DNA of 64,000 bases from Burhinus oedicnemus (taxonomy: Eukaryota > Chordata > Aves > Charadriiformes > Burhinidae): positions 1,129,957 through 1,193,956 of the forward strand of contig VFFE01008410.1 in assembly GCA_008921705.1 (NCBI GenBank). Direction: 5' to 3'. The notes under the pieces were generated by a model. The model saw only the letters and a program-made list of their open reading frames with translations. It was not told the origin of the DNA and ran no database searches. Positions within the stretch are counted from its first letter, which is position 1. Every line of letters starts with the position of its first letter. Shown here piece after piece: positions 47,463 to 59,900 of the stretch. Position numbers and translations under genes: made by a program.

Positions 47463-50400
47463 CTGGAAAATAACAATGGGAAAAGAGAGTTTCCATAGGA
47501 TGGCAAACACTGAAAAGAGGAAGCACTTTTCAATACTAGATTCAACCAAAGAACTGCCTGTTGCAAAGACTTACTGTACAGTATGACCTCTCACTGTAAA
47601 TAAAATGGGCGGCATGGACTGCTTTGACCATAATCTACTCAGCATGAAGGTTAGCTGTTTCTCCTGTATCTACACAGTGCCTAACACAGAGTGGTTTATA
47701 GTCCAAGCCTGGGACTCTGAGGTGCAGCCACGGTGCAACGAATAGTAATAACATCATCAACTTTGCCTGAAATACATGTTCTTCTCCTGGCTCTGCAAGG
47801 GGAAATCAATACTGACCCTCAACACAGTCTACATTCTTTAGGCCATTCTCCTACTGACACGCATCTAAGACCCTACATATCTCCTGGTTTCAGCTGTCTA
47901 AAAGTTGATCTCTCCTTTGTCGATAGAGACAACTCCTCCAGAGAGTAGGTCACTTCATCTGTCCTGGGCATACATGTCCGGAAGGAATGACCCACCCTTT
48001 GGAGATGCCTACATCTATTCATTAAGCCTGTTACCAGCTTAGACAAGACACCTACATTCAGTGAGGTGAATCCAAATTTATTATGATTTTAATACTTCAC
48101 AGTGTTATAGCTAGAAACAACAAAGTGTGCTAAGATCAGGTATTTATTCACCACTGTGAAGTGCACTACAGGTACTGTCTCAGGGAAATGAGACAGAAAA
48201 CACACGTATAGCCCCTGAACTCGGCACCCCTGTGAGGTAGAGCATTTGTGGAATCAATGATTTGTAAGATCTGGAGTATAGAAAACATCTGATTCTACAT
48301 TACAGACCACCTAAATGCTTTGAGTTACTAACTAGGTTACTAACCTGGTAACTAGGTACTATTAAAAGGTGTCAGTTCCTTTCAGAGCAGAGGGGAAAAA
48401 TGCTGTTTTGTTTCATGTTACGTGTATATGGTTTAGATGTTGATGTTTAGGTAACCATAGTTTGTATTTGTTGAATTTTTTTCTAACAGTTAGGAACAGG
48501 AAGGTTTTTTTTAAAGCTGTGCTTATGTGACTATCGATGCCTCTCATCATAAACTTCACCTCTCAACTTTAACTGTTGTTTACCAATAGGTAAATTTAGA
48601 AACCAGTTAAAAAAAGGAAAAAAAAAACCCACCAGGCATAAACTTTGTAACCTACATTCAGTTCTGTTTCCTGGGCCATTGCTAGCTGTTGACTTTGTCA
48701 AAGTTTGACTTGTTAATGATACTTAAGTTCAAGTAATGCAAGGAGAAAGAAACCAGTCCCCCAGAGATTGTGTTAATTAGGACCTTTACTATGTAGCATA
48801 AGGAAAATTAATTGGGATAATAGGAGGTATGAAGTAATTCATGCTTGACCCAGCAAAGGGTACTTTGGCCTTGAATTAGTTAGGGAATATAGTATAGGTA
48901 AAATAGTTTGTTGAATTACAATAAACATACTGCAGCTGGATACTACAAATGGTAACTGCATCCTGCAGAATGGGTTTCAGGCATTTTGGTAAGACATCTA
49001 CAGAGCTAGGTGCTTCCTATCAGATCCACGTAAGTTTAGATTAAAACTTGTTTAAATAACAAAATATTATTTGAAGGGTATGTGACTAAAAGCCTGAAGG
49101 AATGAATGCACCAAGTAAAAGAGCAGAGGTGTTGAAAAGGACTTGGTCTCTGCAGTAGCCTTTCCCCAGAATGATGCCTTTACCACCTGAGCATCTTGTC
49201 TGGCCCAGCTGAGGAGGTGGTGAGTTTGGTCACAAGCTGCCTGCAGGTTCTGCTCTGGGAGAGTGTTTGCCTGGATGACCACAGGTAACTGGGGCTATAC
49301 CCATTTTCTGCTGCTGCTCCATCACTGATGTTCACTACTTTTGCTCAGAGCTTTGCTGAGACACACCGGAGCTATTCCATCTTTCGCTCTTGGCAATTTG
49401 AGAATGCAATTGAGTGCATGTGAAGCACTTGAAACTTCAAGCACTAATTGCTGAGTAATTAAAACTTTTATTACCGGGCAATTAAAACTCTAATTACTAA
49501 GCAGCTGGCAGAAATCCAGTCCGTAATGATGACAATTCATTTTTATCTCTTTTAGATGCCCTTTCAGTGGAAACATCCTCAGAGCGCAGAATATCTCTAC
49601 ACACGCAGATGGTTTACATCTCAAATATTCCCTGAGCCATGGAAAAGGTGTCTATGGCATCTTGCTTCAGTGCTGTCATGCTTGTTGTCATCACACTGAT
49701 CATTTTTAGCTTTCAGGCCAAGTGCAGATTCCTACCAAGGAGCTGGGTTAGGAGTCATCAGATTCAGCCCATCACCACTCACCCAGAAAATCCTCAGTGA
49801 AGGGCTTGCACAAAAATGAATGCTATATTATCAATTTAGTACTGACCCACTTGTTGAATCATAGGTAACACCTCAGAAAGCAGCTGGGTTTTTCTAGCCA
49901 GCTCTTCCCAGGATGACAGGGATTAGATTAGGAGATTCAAAGGGACAAGAGCCTGAGCTGCTATATTGTGAGAAAGGACTTGTATGTGTATCAGAGGCAT
50001 GCCATGCTCTGCAGGGACCAGGCTAGCACTGATTCCCTGATCTCATTATCTTGTTCCCAAAACATATCAAACTTTGTTACAGTTCTTAAACTCTACTCAG
50101 AAACTTTCAGAGCTCATTTGTATTTGTCATGGTGATCTGATTTTCCTGATCCACATTTTATTTCAGTCCTTCCCTTTCTCTCTCTTCCTGCACAGTAGTC
50201 AAATCCTTCCACCATCACTCACTCCACAGTCCTCTCCTTGAATTCATGAGTTCCTCCAAGACTGTGTGAGCATTTAGAGCAAGCACTCTCTGATTTTCAT
50301 TACACTGACTTAACACACATGTAAGTTAAGCATAAAAACTTGAGTTAGAAAGAGATTTGCAGCCAGTTCCTGCATTTAGTGATTGCAAATTCCACTTGAA

Positions 50401-50808
50401 ACTTCTCTGCTGATGTTACTTCTTCCTGCGTTTACTTCCATCTCTGACACAAGTTAGTTGAGCAGTATCAAAGAGCAGCAGAGGAGTATTACTGTGACTT
50501 ACTGTCTCATTACTATTTTCTTCCCCAAGGGAGTTCCCTGTAAAGCTATCAAGCAATTATTTCATAGGAAGATGCAGAGCAATATGCGTGATTTTATGGT
50601 GATGTTGCAGCCAATTTGTTTCAGCGGCAGTAGCCAAGAATGTCTGAAGAGCAGAAAACCCTAATCAGTATTGACAGAGAAAGCCCAATCCAGCGATTTC
50701 TGAAGACAGTGGAGAGACTCCTATTGATTTATTGTTTTTACTTCTCTTAGAAATGTGTCAAGACATCTGCAATGGAGACATGGGTCCTTCTGTACTAAGG
50801 GCTGAACA

Positions 50809-50876
50809 AGCTTGCTGTTAGTCGGCCTGGAGCATATGCTGGTTCCACTGGTGAGCTGGAAATTTTCCTTGTGTCA
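50809..50876 (+). repeat. Duplicated 68-bp element, copy A
   Basis: This matches 52811-52878 without gaps at 63 of 68 positions. The core GGAGCATATGCTGGTTCCAC is identical in both. Flanking sequence on both sides does not match. It is either two insertions of an unnamed short repeat or a small segmental duplication. Confidence 0.8.
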
Positions 50877-52810
50877 CATAACAAAAAGCTTAGGGGTGAG
50901 GAAAAATAAGGCTTTGATTATCCTTACTAAAAACATTCTCTGTTATATATCCGTGTACTACCAGGCTCATCCTCTTCCAAATCCCTTCTTCAGACGGGCC
51001 TTAGGAGTGCTCCCTGATCTGACCTCCCTTGCTGCCCACTGAGGCCTCAGGGCTGGAGGTAGATGGGAGAAGTGTGCCTGAGCGCAGCCACCCACTCCCA
51101 GCCTACCTGCCTGACCCTGAAGAGCCTCATCCTGTGCCCTGGAGTGCACCACTGCTTGTGCCTGAAGATGGTGGGCAGCCAACAAGTCTAGTCCTAAGGC
51201 TGGCTAAAGGTGCCCATCAAAATATGGTGCAGGAGTCCCTGTTTTCTGCACTGCTCATGGCAGGAGTCTATCCAGTCTTCTACAGCTCTGTTGACTCAAT
51301 TCCATTTCTCCTTAAAGGCTACTTTGGGTTTTAAACAAAAGATGCAGCAGTGTTTGCCAACTCATTGGCCTGCTGACCTCACTAGCCACATGATAAACAT
51401 TTGTGATCCTCTCCCAGGTTTTCCATACAGTTTCACTGCTGAGGGTACAGATGTTTGGTTTTGCTTTCCAGTCCACACTCCTGCTCATGATTTCCTAATT
51501 GCAGCCTGTGATGTGTTTGCTCAGTAAGTACAGAGCATAGCCGCAGGAGTGCTCAATTATTTGTGCATCATGGATACCCTTTTCTTCTCTTATGAAAGGA
51601 TATGAAGCCAAGAGCATGAATCAGGCCCTGTACAAGCCATCGCTCCAAAGCACATACAGCTCCCTGGGGCTCCGGGACATCAACACAGTTTAACTGGGGT
51701 CATGACTCAGTAGGAACTGTTTTGATTGACTTTAGGGACATGGAAAAGAGCTATCTCATTGCTTCAGTGGGACCCTTTCATGAAGGACAGAAGGAGCAGA
51801 GGAACAAGAAGGACTTGTGGGCCAAAATGCCTGACTCCCTGAAAGCAAAGCAAAGGAGAGTCACCTGTTGGTGTAGGGAAAGGCAGTGGCCCAGCCGGAG
51901 TTGTTCTATAAGCCAAATTCAGTCAGCAGTCTGCCAGTTGTGTCCTCCTATCTTAGATTACTAGGGCCTGACTCTAAAGGAACTCATGAAAATTGTTTCT
52001 TTGGGCATCACTGGCTTCCTGGGACCAGCCCCCTATTTCTGGGAGTGTAAGGCAGGGAATGGTTGCACAGGCAGCAGCAGTTCCTGTACAGTGATGGACC
52101 TAAAAAGGAAAAGCGATATCTGGAAGTCCTTTATGTTGTTCACCAGCAGTTGTAACAGGGATTAAGAGGACTCTGCAAAACCATATCCTCTCAAACCACC
52201 ACAACCGTCTTTTTGCTGCAAGCTCACAGCCACCAACTCTCTCCCCTTAGAAGTGAGAAACTGCTACAAGATCAGCAGTACATCCAGCTTGATATCTCAC
52301 AGCAAAAGTTTCCCTTTTCTGCTCAAAGCTTTTGAAGTCAGGACTCCTAGATCTCAATACAAAGAAGTTAATGCATCCCAAATTATGATGACATCAATTT
52401 CTCCCTGTTTGGCTTTATTTTATTGCTAAAGCAGGGAATAAAAGTGTTGTTCAGTTGTTCAGTGCTATGGGTGCATTTGTGCATGGAAACAAATATGCAT
52501 ACTGCCCCCTAAATGAAAGGAATGGAAAATGTAAAACTTTATAGGTTATTGTTCATGAAGGCGTGGCAAAGTATGTAAAGCACTTTTTTATAAGTTCATT
52601 GGCTATTGTTGTTTTGTTCTGCCCTATAACAAGCCCAGAGAAACAGAGCATTTGAATGCTCCAGCGGTGTGAGTTTTTCCCTAGCCTAAACATCACATGG
52701 CTAGAAAAGCAAATAAAAAAAATCTGTGGCCGTGGCCAGCCTTTTTTTTTATGCCAGCTTCTGCAACAGTCAAAAAACCCATCTCCTGGGCCAGATGCCT
52801 AACCCTTTTA

Positions 52811-52878
52811 AGCTTGCCGTTAGTCATCCTGGAGCATATGCTGGTTCCACTAGTGAGCTGGAAACTTTCCTTGTGTCA
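52811..52878 (+). repeat. Duplicated 68-bp element, copy B
   Basis: Second copy of the element at 50809-50876, direct orientation, about 2.0 kb away, with five substitutions and no indel. The core includes the palindrome AGCATATGCT. Confidence 0.8.
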
Positions 52879-54678
52879 TGACGTTTTTCTCTAACCTGCC
52901 TGGAATTTGCACTAAATGGATCTCAGCACACCCAGAGATTCCTGTCAAGAGAAGACATTTGTTGATAACCTGATAACAGATTTTCTCATTAGCACTGACT
53001 TCTTTGAAAGATGAAGATGATTCTTCAAGATGAATTCAAGCATTGCCAAAGCATGTGAACTCAGCACTGTCCACAAGGTGATTGCATAGGCAGACGCAGC
53101 AGCCATTTTAATGCCGTGCAAAAATTATGAGTGATCTAGGCTGGCTGAACCTATTTTGTTGCAGAGACTGTTGGGCTGTTATAGAAGTCATTGCTGCTTT
53201 GGATCTTAGGGCAAATGCTTGAAATGCTCACAACAGGATTTACTTTAACAATGTATGGGAAGCATCATTTTGAACTCAGACTCTACATTTCTCCTTGACC
53301 ATGCATTGCAGAAGAGAAGAAGAAATGTATGTCAAAGTTTGCATACCCTTCATAAAGGCTTTTTGTTTCATGTTCTTCTTTGATCACCTTGCTTATGAGG
53401 GTTTACAATCAGACCAGAAGTATATTTTGTACGTAAAGAGTTTTATTTCTGTCAGGTGAGTCTTTGGTGGGTCCTTATGCTGAGTTGCTCCACTGCTAGA
53501 GTAACAATTCACTATCCCCAATTTACTGCCTCAGGCTAACTGTGAAAGACCTGTCCTTACCATCTTGCAGTCAATCAAAGCCACTAAATATTTTGCTGCC
53601 CTGAGCAACTACCTGCTTTGTGCCTGCAGCAGATCTTGGTACCAGAAACATTGCTCCCTCTAGGGTAAAGTGGCATTGACCTAGGTGTGTGGTGGGCAGT
53701 GGAAGTAGCAACATAAACCACAAAAAGCGCAGTGTTAATAAGTGATGAACAAGTTTCATGAATAGTAATCCCATCCTCCTTTACTTCTTTTCCTGCACTT
53801 GCCTCATCCCCAGAGGGATGCGTGTTCACCACCTCCAGGGTGTTTATACTGCCCTGGGCCTGCAATCGCTGCCAGGGCAGAACCTGAGCTGTGACTGGCC
53901 GGCCCTGCAATGGATTATGCTCAGGCATAGCTCCTCTATGCTTCCTGACTTTTTGCTTTTCTGTATCAAAACTGCTATATTAGAAATTATTGAACACTTT
54001 GCCCTAGCACAGGAGAAACAGAAAGAGCAGGAACCTGGAGAAAGAATAAGAGGAATAAAATGAGGGAAACACACACAGAAACCTAGAAAGACAAGGAAAA
54101 AACACTGCAGTGTTACAGACTAGCTTCTGAAACTTGTATCTGGAATTGCAGTTACTCACATAAGTAGCTCCCATGACAACACGGGCAACTCAAAGGCTTG
54201 TGCATTCCAACTTTAATACATTTAAATCTCCATTATTGGATATTAAGTCCCAATGCCCCCTAGGAGAACACAGCAGTGAGACAGAGAAGACATTTTAATT
54301 ACAAACCAACATGAACTAGCACATTTTTAAAAGCAGCTACCAAGAGAATTTGCCTCTTTTTACTTTCAGGTCCATATCCTTGCTCTCTTAGCTCTTAAGA
54401 CCAAAATTAATAGTGGCAATGGTCTCTCTTTATTCCTGCCTGTTGGCTAAAAGTGAAAATAGATATTTGTTTCTTCTTTAGTTATAAAAAGAATAGAATC
54501 ATAGAATCATAGAATCATAGAAACATAGAATGGGACCTTAAAGATCATCTAGTTCCAAACCCACTGTCATGGGCACAGACACTTCCCACTAGACCAGGTT
54601 ACCCAAAGTCTCATCCAATATATCTAATAGTATCTAATTTCATCTTTCAGTTTAAAACCATTACCCCTCATCCTGTCA

Positions 54679-55545
54679 CTACACTCCCTGATAAAGAGTC
54701 CCTCCCCATCTTTCCTGTAGGCCCCCTTTAGGTACTGGAAGGCTGCTATAAGGTCTCCCCAGAGCCTTCTCTTCTCCAGGCTGAACAATCCCAACTCTCT
54801 GTCTGTCTTTATAGGAGAGGTGCTCCAGCCCTCTCATCATCTTTGTGGACCTCCTCTGGACTTGATCCAATAGGTCCATGTCCTTCCTATGTTGGGGACT
54901 CCAGAGCTGGATGCAGTACTCCAGGTGGGGTCTCATGAGAGTGGAGTAGAGGGGCAGAATCACCTCCCTCGACCTGCTGGCCACGCCTCTTTTGATGCAG
55001 CCCAGGATGCTGTTGGTCTTCTGGGCTGCAAGTCCACACTGCTGGCTCATGCTAAGCTTCTCATCCACCAACACCCCCAAGTCCTTCCCCTCAGGGCTGC
55101 TCTCAATCCATTCTCCGCCCACCCTGTATTTGCGCTTGGGATTGCCCCGACACACATGCTGGACCTTGCACGCGGCCTTGCTGAACTTCATGAGGTTTGC
55201 ATGGGTCCACCTCTCAATCCTGTCACTCTGGATGGCATTCCTTCCCTCCAGCGTGTCAACTGCACCACACAGCTTGGTGTCGTTGGCAAACTTGCTGAGA
55301 GTGCACTCAATCCCACTGTCCATGTCACTGACAAAGATGTTAAACAGCGCCTGTCCCAAGACCAACCCCTGAGGAACGCCGCTCATCAATGGTCTCCACT
55401 TGGACATTGAGCCATTGACCGCAACTCTTTGAATGAGACCATCCAGCCAATTCCTTGTCCACTGAGTGGTCCATGCATCAAATCTATGTCTCTCCAATTT
55501 AGAGGCAAGGATGTCATGTGGGACAGTGTCAAATGCTTTGCACAA
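54679..55545 (-). pseudogene. CR1 ORF2 RT/C-terminal remnant
   Basis: About 288 open codons from the palm of the reverse transcriptase ([30 protein letters not shown]) to the C-terminal region. The catalytic box reads [11 protein letters not shown]: an asparagine replaces the first aspartate of FADD, which should abolish catalysis. The frame then drifts off the family sequence after YKDRQR, indicating a frameshift near the end. Confidence 0.85.
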
Positions 55546-55955
55546 GTCCAGGTAGATGTGTCAGTTGCTCTTCCCTTATTCACCAACGCTGTAACACCAT
55601 CATAGAAAGCCATCAAATTCGTTAGACATGATTTGCCCTTAGTGAAGCCATGCTGGCTGTCACAAATCACCTCCTTATTTTCCATGTGCCTTGGCAGAGT
55701 TTCCAGGAGGATCTGCTTCATGATCTTGCTGGGCACAGAGGTGAGACTGACTCGTCTTCCTTTTTTCCCTTTTTAAAAATGGAGGTTATATTTCCCTTTT
55801 TCAAGTCAGTGGAAACTTCACCAGACTGCCATGACTTCTCAAATATGATGGATAGTGGCTTAGCAACTTCATCTGCCAGTTCCCTCAGGACCCGCCGATG
55901 CATCCTATCAGGTCTCATGGATTTATGTACCTTCAGGTTCCTTAGATGATCTTGA
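55546..55955 (-). pseudogene. CR1 ORF2 finger-domain remnant, frameshifted
   Basis: The N-terminal part of the reverse transcriptase is split between two frames. [20 protein letters not shown] and [17 protein letters not shown] lie in one frame (55718-55918). [17 protein letters not shown] and [20 protein letters not shown] lie in another (to 55736). Both differ in frame from the palm segment that follows. Confidence 0.8.
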
Positions 55956-56504
55956 ACCTTGTCTTCTCCTACAGTGGGTGGTTATTCATTCTCTCAGTCC
56001 CTGCCTTTACCTTCTGCGACTTGGGCGGTGTGGCTAGATCACTTGCTGGTGGAGACCAAGGCAAAAAATTTGTTGAGCACCTCAGCCTTCTCCATATCCC
56101 AGGTAACCAGGTCTCCTGTTTCCTTCTGGAGAGGGCCCACATTTTCTCTAGTCTTCCTTTTATCACTGATGTACCTGCAGAATTTTTTCTTGTTGCCCTT
56201 GATGCCCCTGGCCAGATTTAATTCTATCTGGGCTTTAGCTTTTCTAACCTGATCCCTGGCTGCTTGGACAATTTCTCTGTATTACTCCCAGGCTACCTGT
56301 CCTTGCTTCCACCCTCTGTAGGCTTCTTTTTTCTGTTTGAGTTTGTCCAAGAGCTCCTTGTTCATCCATGCAGGACTCCTGTTTTTTTTGCCTGACTTCC
56401 TCTTTGTTGGGATACATCACTCCTGAACTTGGAGGAGATGATCCTTGAATATTAACCAGCTTTCTTGGACCTCTCTTCCCTCCAGGGTTTTATCCCATGG
56501 TACT

Positions 56505-56960
56505 CTACCAAGCAGATCCCTGAAAAAGGCCAAAGTCTGCTCTCCTGAAGTCCAGGGTAGTGAGCTTGCTGTGCGCCCTCCTCACTGCTGCAAGGATCTT
56601 GAACTCCACCATTTCACGGTCAGTGCAGCCAAGGCTGCCCTTGAGCTTCACATTCCCCACCAGCCCCTCCTTGTTGATGAGAACAAGGTCCAGCATGGCA
56701 CCTCTCCTCGTTGTCTCCTCTATCATTTGGAGAAGGAAGTTGTCATCAATGTGTTCCAGGCCTGCTGTACTGTCCTTCCAACAGATAACAGGGTGATTGA
56801 AATCCCCCATGAGGACCAGGACTTGTAAACGTGAGGCTACTCCTATCTGTATATAGAGGACCTCATCTGCTCGGTCTTCCTGGTTGGGTGGCCTGTAGCA
56901 GACCCCTGCTGTAATGTCACCTGTCCCTGCCCATCTTTTAATCCTGACCCATAAGCTTTC
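56505..56960 (-). pseudogene. CR1 ORF2 endonuclease C-terminal remnant
   Basis: The end of the apurinic-endonuclease-like domain. It shows the GDFN catalytic-domain motif (MGDFNHPVICWKD), then HIDDNFLLQMIEETTRRGAM, LDLVLINKEGLVGNVK and GCTDREMVEFKIL, where GCTDREMV corresponds to the conserved SDH-type region. The domain is truncated at its N-terminus, so the element cannot nick a target. Confidence 0.83.
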
Positions 56961-56968
56961 GGCTGGTT

Positions 56969-59900
56969 AAAAGAAAAAAGCTCCATCTGGATAGTCTAAG
57001 TTTTGTCAATAAGGATGTAGGAAGTAGATCACCCTACAAAAGTTGGCAACAAGCAACATTGTTCTTAGAAAAAACCCAACAGTTTAAAACACTTAAAATT
57101 AATAACAGATTGTGTTCAATTCCTTAATTCATCACATCACCAGTTTTTTCAAAGTTACCTTTTACTAATTTATCTCCTTTTTATGAAACACATATTCTGA
57201 AAGGGTGTCTCAGTTCCATAAAACAGAACCCACTCAAACCTATGCTTCTGTGTTTCATAAATGTCCTGAGATGTGTTAGATTAGATTACCATGCAACAAA
57301 GTTTCTATATAAAAACTAGAGTGGTAATAGCCTTTCTAGCTACTTGGCATGAGTAAGAAATGTAAAGGTATATTAGAAGGACCAAAAAACCCTTATGGTT
57401 ACAGAAATGGATATTGCTGGAGAAGGAAATGGTGCAACTGAGCCTGTGTTTGTGAGAGGCAGAGGATATTTTTTTCTTTTATGATTTAAGTAAAATGGTT
57501 TCAAAGATATGACTAACATCAACCAACTAAAATGGTCTGGCGATTTATTCCCCCAGATGGAATTTCCATTATGCCGCATTTTCACCTGTTCCCAGCCTGG
57601 AGCAATGTATGTTGTGTTATTTACTCTTCCCTTGGTCATAAGGAGGGGGTTCCCACCTGGAATTATTTATGCTCACAAAAAAAATATGCAGTCAGTGAAG
57701 AGAGGCCTTTAACATGCTGGAGTAAAGTTGCTGCAGAAGGCACGGAGAGAGAAAAAACGCTCACAGAGAAACTGAAGGAAGGAAGAAGTGAGTGAAAGAT
57801 ATTGTTACCCTTCAGTTTGCTGCCATATTACCAGGAACTGAGGACAGGCTACGGTGAACACTATATGAGTGAAGGGCAGCAATAAAGAAAGGAAATGCAA
57901 CCCCGTTCCACAGTTTTAACACAGAGACAATAAGCAAATTTGGTAACACAGGAAATTTCAAGCAGAGTTGGGAAATAAACCAATGTTTTATATCCCTGTC
58001 TTCATTGCAAGGTCACCTCTCCTTCCTTATCTGTGTTGCAGCCCTTATGCAAGGGGAAGACACAAAACAGTCTCAATTAAACACGTTTGAAAATGTGTCT
58101 TACAAATGAACAAATGAAGGAATATAATGATCATCCAATCTACTTCCATTTCTCCCAGCAAGGAGAAGAGAAGTGAAGGAATGAGGGAGGGGAGAAATAC
58201 AGCTGGCTGTTGATGTTTGGATGCTGAGCCATGGGGAAGGACCCTAGGAGCAGAGCGAAGTGGATGACTCTCCTCTTGAGCAATGGAGTGAGAGCAACGG
58301 AAGTCAGAGCTCTGCTTCACAGGAAAAGACAGAGCTGCAGCAGCTCCAAGAGCTCTATGCATCATCCTATTACTGCTCTGAAAGGAAAGCCCTTCAAAAC
58401 TAAATCTCTGTCTTCAGTTCTCTGCCCTTTTTATATTAGCATCACACAGCCCAAAGGGGTGGGCTCAAGCCCTGCACTACATCCCAGGTACGTATTTGCA
58501 CAGCGTTGAGACACTGAGCACGGAGGAGAGGTGTCCAGTAGTTAAGAACGGCCTTTTTACATTTCTTTCTTTTTTTTACGTTGCTTTCTTTTTCAGCCAG
58601 ACTTCCTTGGTTTCCTGGCAGGCAAAGGCGAATGAGTAGCTAGGGTTTTGCTGAGGCTGACCTAATCACAGCTGCAGCTGCAAGGGGCAGTCCGGTGCGC
58701 CTGCCCCCCAGTCAGGCTCTTCCTCCCTCCCTTTGTGCCGACGCTGCTCTGTGTGGCCACACAGTGAGCCAAGCCAGGGATCTGTCTGGTCATGAATGAA
58801 GGGAGAAAGCAAACCAAAATAAGAGTGGTAGATTTTCACTGTCTCACTCCCCATCACAGTTGCTATGCCAGCAGCGCTGCTGCATGTGAGAAACTCCCAG
58901 TGCAAGTGTGGTCCAACTGCTCTTAGGACATTTGGTCATGATTCCAGTTTTCAGATGACATAAGGATGGACATCAGCCCTGGTTAAGCAAAGCAGAAGCC
59001 CTTCCTCATACCTACACACCCTTGATCTAACCACCAAGCCATTGGGCTCCTTTCTGTGGATGGCCACCTCAACTGCTGTTGTCATTGCTCCTGCTAGAGG
59101 TGAGGATCGGCTGCCAAATACTTCTTTCCCTTCTATGCTTACATCCCCCTGCACTTTTAACAGGGTAAATTCAACTGGCCCAAAGAATATCTAAATTTTT
59201 TCCAAAGACTGGATGGCGAGAAAGGAATCAAAGGTCCAGTTTGAACCACAGACCTAGCAGGGAGAAGTATGAATTTTATTTCATTATCACGCATGACAGC
59301 TCAGATTCTTCAGTCCAGGTATTAACTGTTGTCATTGACTAGTTCCATAAAATGTCTGTTCAGAGAATAGGAACGATATCATATGCTTTATCTAAACAAC
59401 CAATACTATGTAGATTTAGGAGCTCCCTTTTAGTTTCAAACTACCTTGCCTTTTTATCTGGGAAAATGGCAATTAGCAGATTTCCGTCTCATGATGTCTC
59501 CACTTCGAACTGTCTGCCTTTACAGAAAATATGCATTAGTGAAACACAATGCATTGGATCTGTTGAAAAGGACACTACATGAAATTCTGTGCAGGTGGCC
59601 AAATTAAAAAAATACATGGGCATTCTGACTTTAAAATCTATAGCTATATGACCTGCAGATTAAAAAAAATAATGAAGGTTTCTTGCTATTGCTGATTGAA
59701 ATGCCTTGTGCTGAATTATCCTATGGGAACTGTTCCACTGAGATCATGGAGCTGTTAGGTGAGGTGAAGAAAAACACCCTGGATCCTGGAATTATTCACT
59801 TAAGCCATATGTGAATAGTTTCAACTAGCAAGTAAATTCAAGTGTTTGATGGTGGATCTAGGAACTGCTACTGAACTGATAACAAACTATTATATTATCG

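Larger units (their letters stand above)
47463..54491. other. FAM180A upstream or first-intron DNA
   Basis: Probably the first intron or 5' flank of FAM180A. No exon was identified. A 68-base element occurs twice (50809-50876 and 52811-52878). The stretch 50960-51230 is G/C-richer and may be decayed repeat, family unknown. Confidence 0.5.
54492..56968 (-). mobile_element. CR1 LINE, longest copy, with endonuclease end and RT
   Basis: A 2.48 kb CR1 on the - strand. In element order it holds the last part of the APE endonuclease (LVLMGDFNHPVICWKD), the linker (LTTLDFRRADFGLF), the reverse transcriptase and C-terminal region ([32 protein letters not shown]). It then has the 3' UTR and a tail of repeated AATCATAG units at 54492-54523. 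At least three frameshifts break ORF2. The tail is longer and more regular than in the other copies. The source subfamily differs from that of the 2.8 and 15.2 kb copies (the C-terminal protein differs). Confidence 0.95.

Noticed and set aside
47560..47660. GTAAGT donor-like site on the - strand near FAM180A exon 2, preceded by ATG-initiated frames
   Set aside because: The frames starting with ATG end in the wrong phase, and the one with the right phase has a TGA.
49740..49830. GTGAGT donor-like site on the - strand with correct phase for FAM180A exon 1
   Set aside because: No in-frame ATG precedes it before a stop codon.
58045..58365. - strand frame of 106 codons starting MMHRALGAAAALSFPV, considered as a FAM180A first exon
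   Set aside because: It has an alanine-rich start but no good GT donor in the needed phase, and the remainder has no similarity to the family.
58666..58905. - strand frame beginning with residues HWEFLTCSS, resembling the human FAM180A leader start, and followed by a GT donor (A/GTGAGA) that would fit the phase of exon 2
   Set aside because: The codon before HWE is TTG, not ATG, there is no in-frame ATG upstream before a stop, and the segment lacks the leucine-rich core of a signal peptide.
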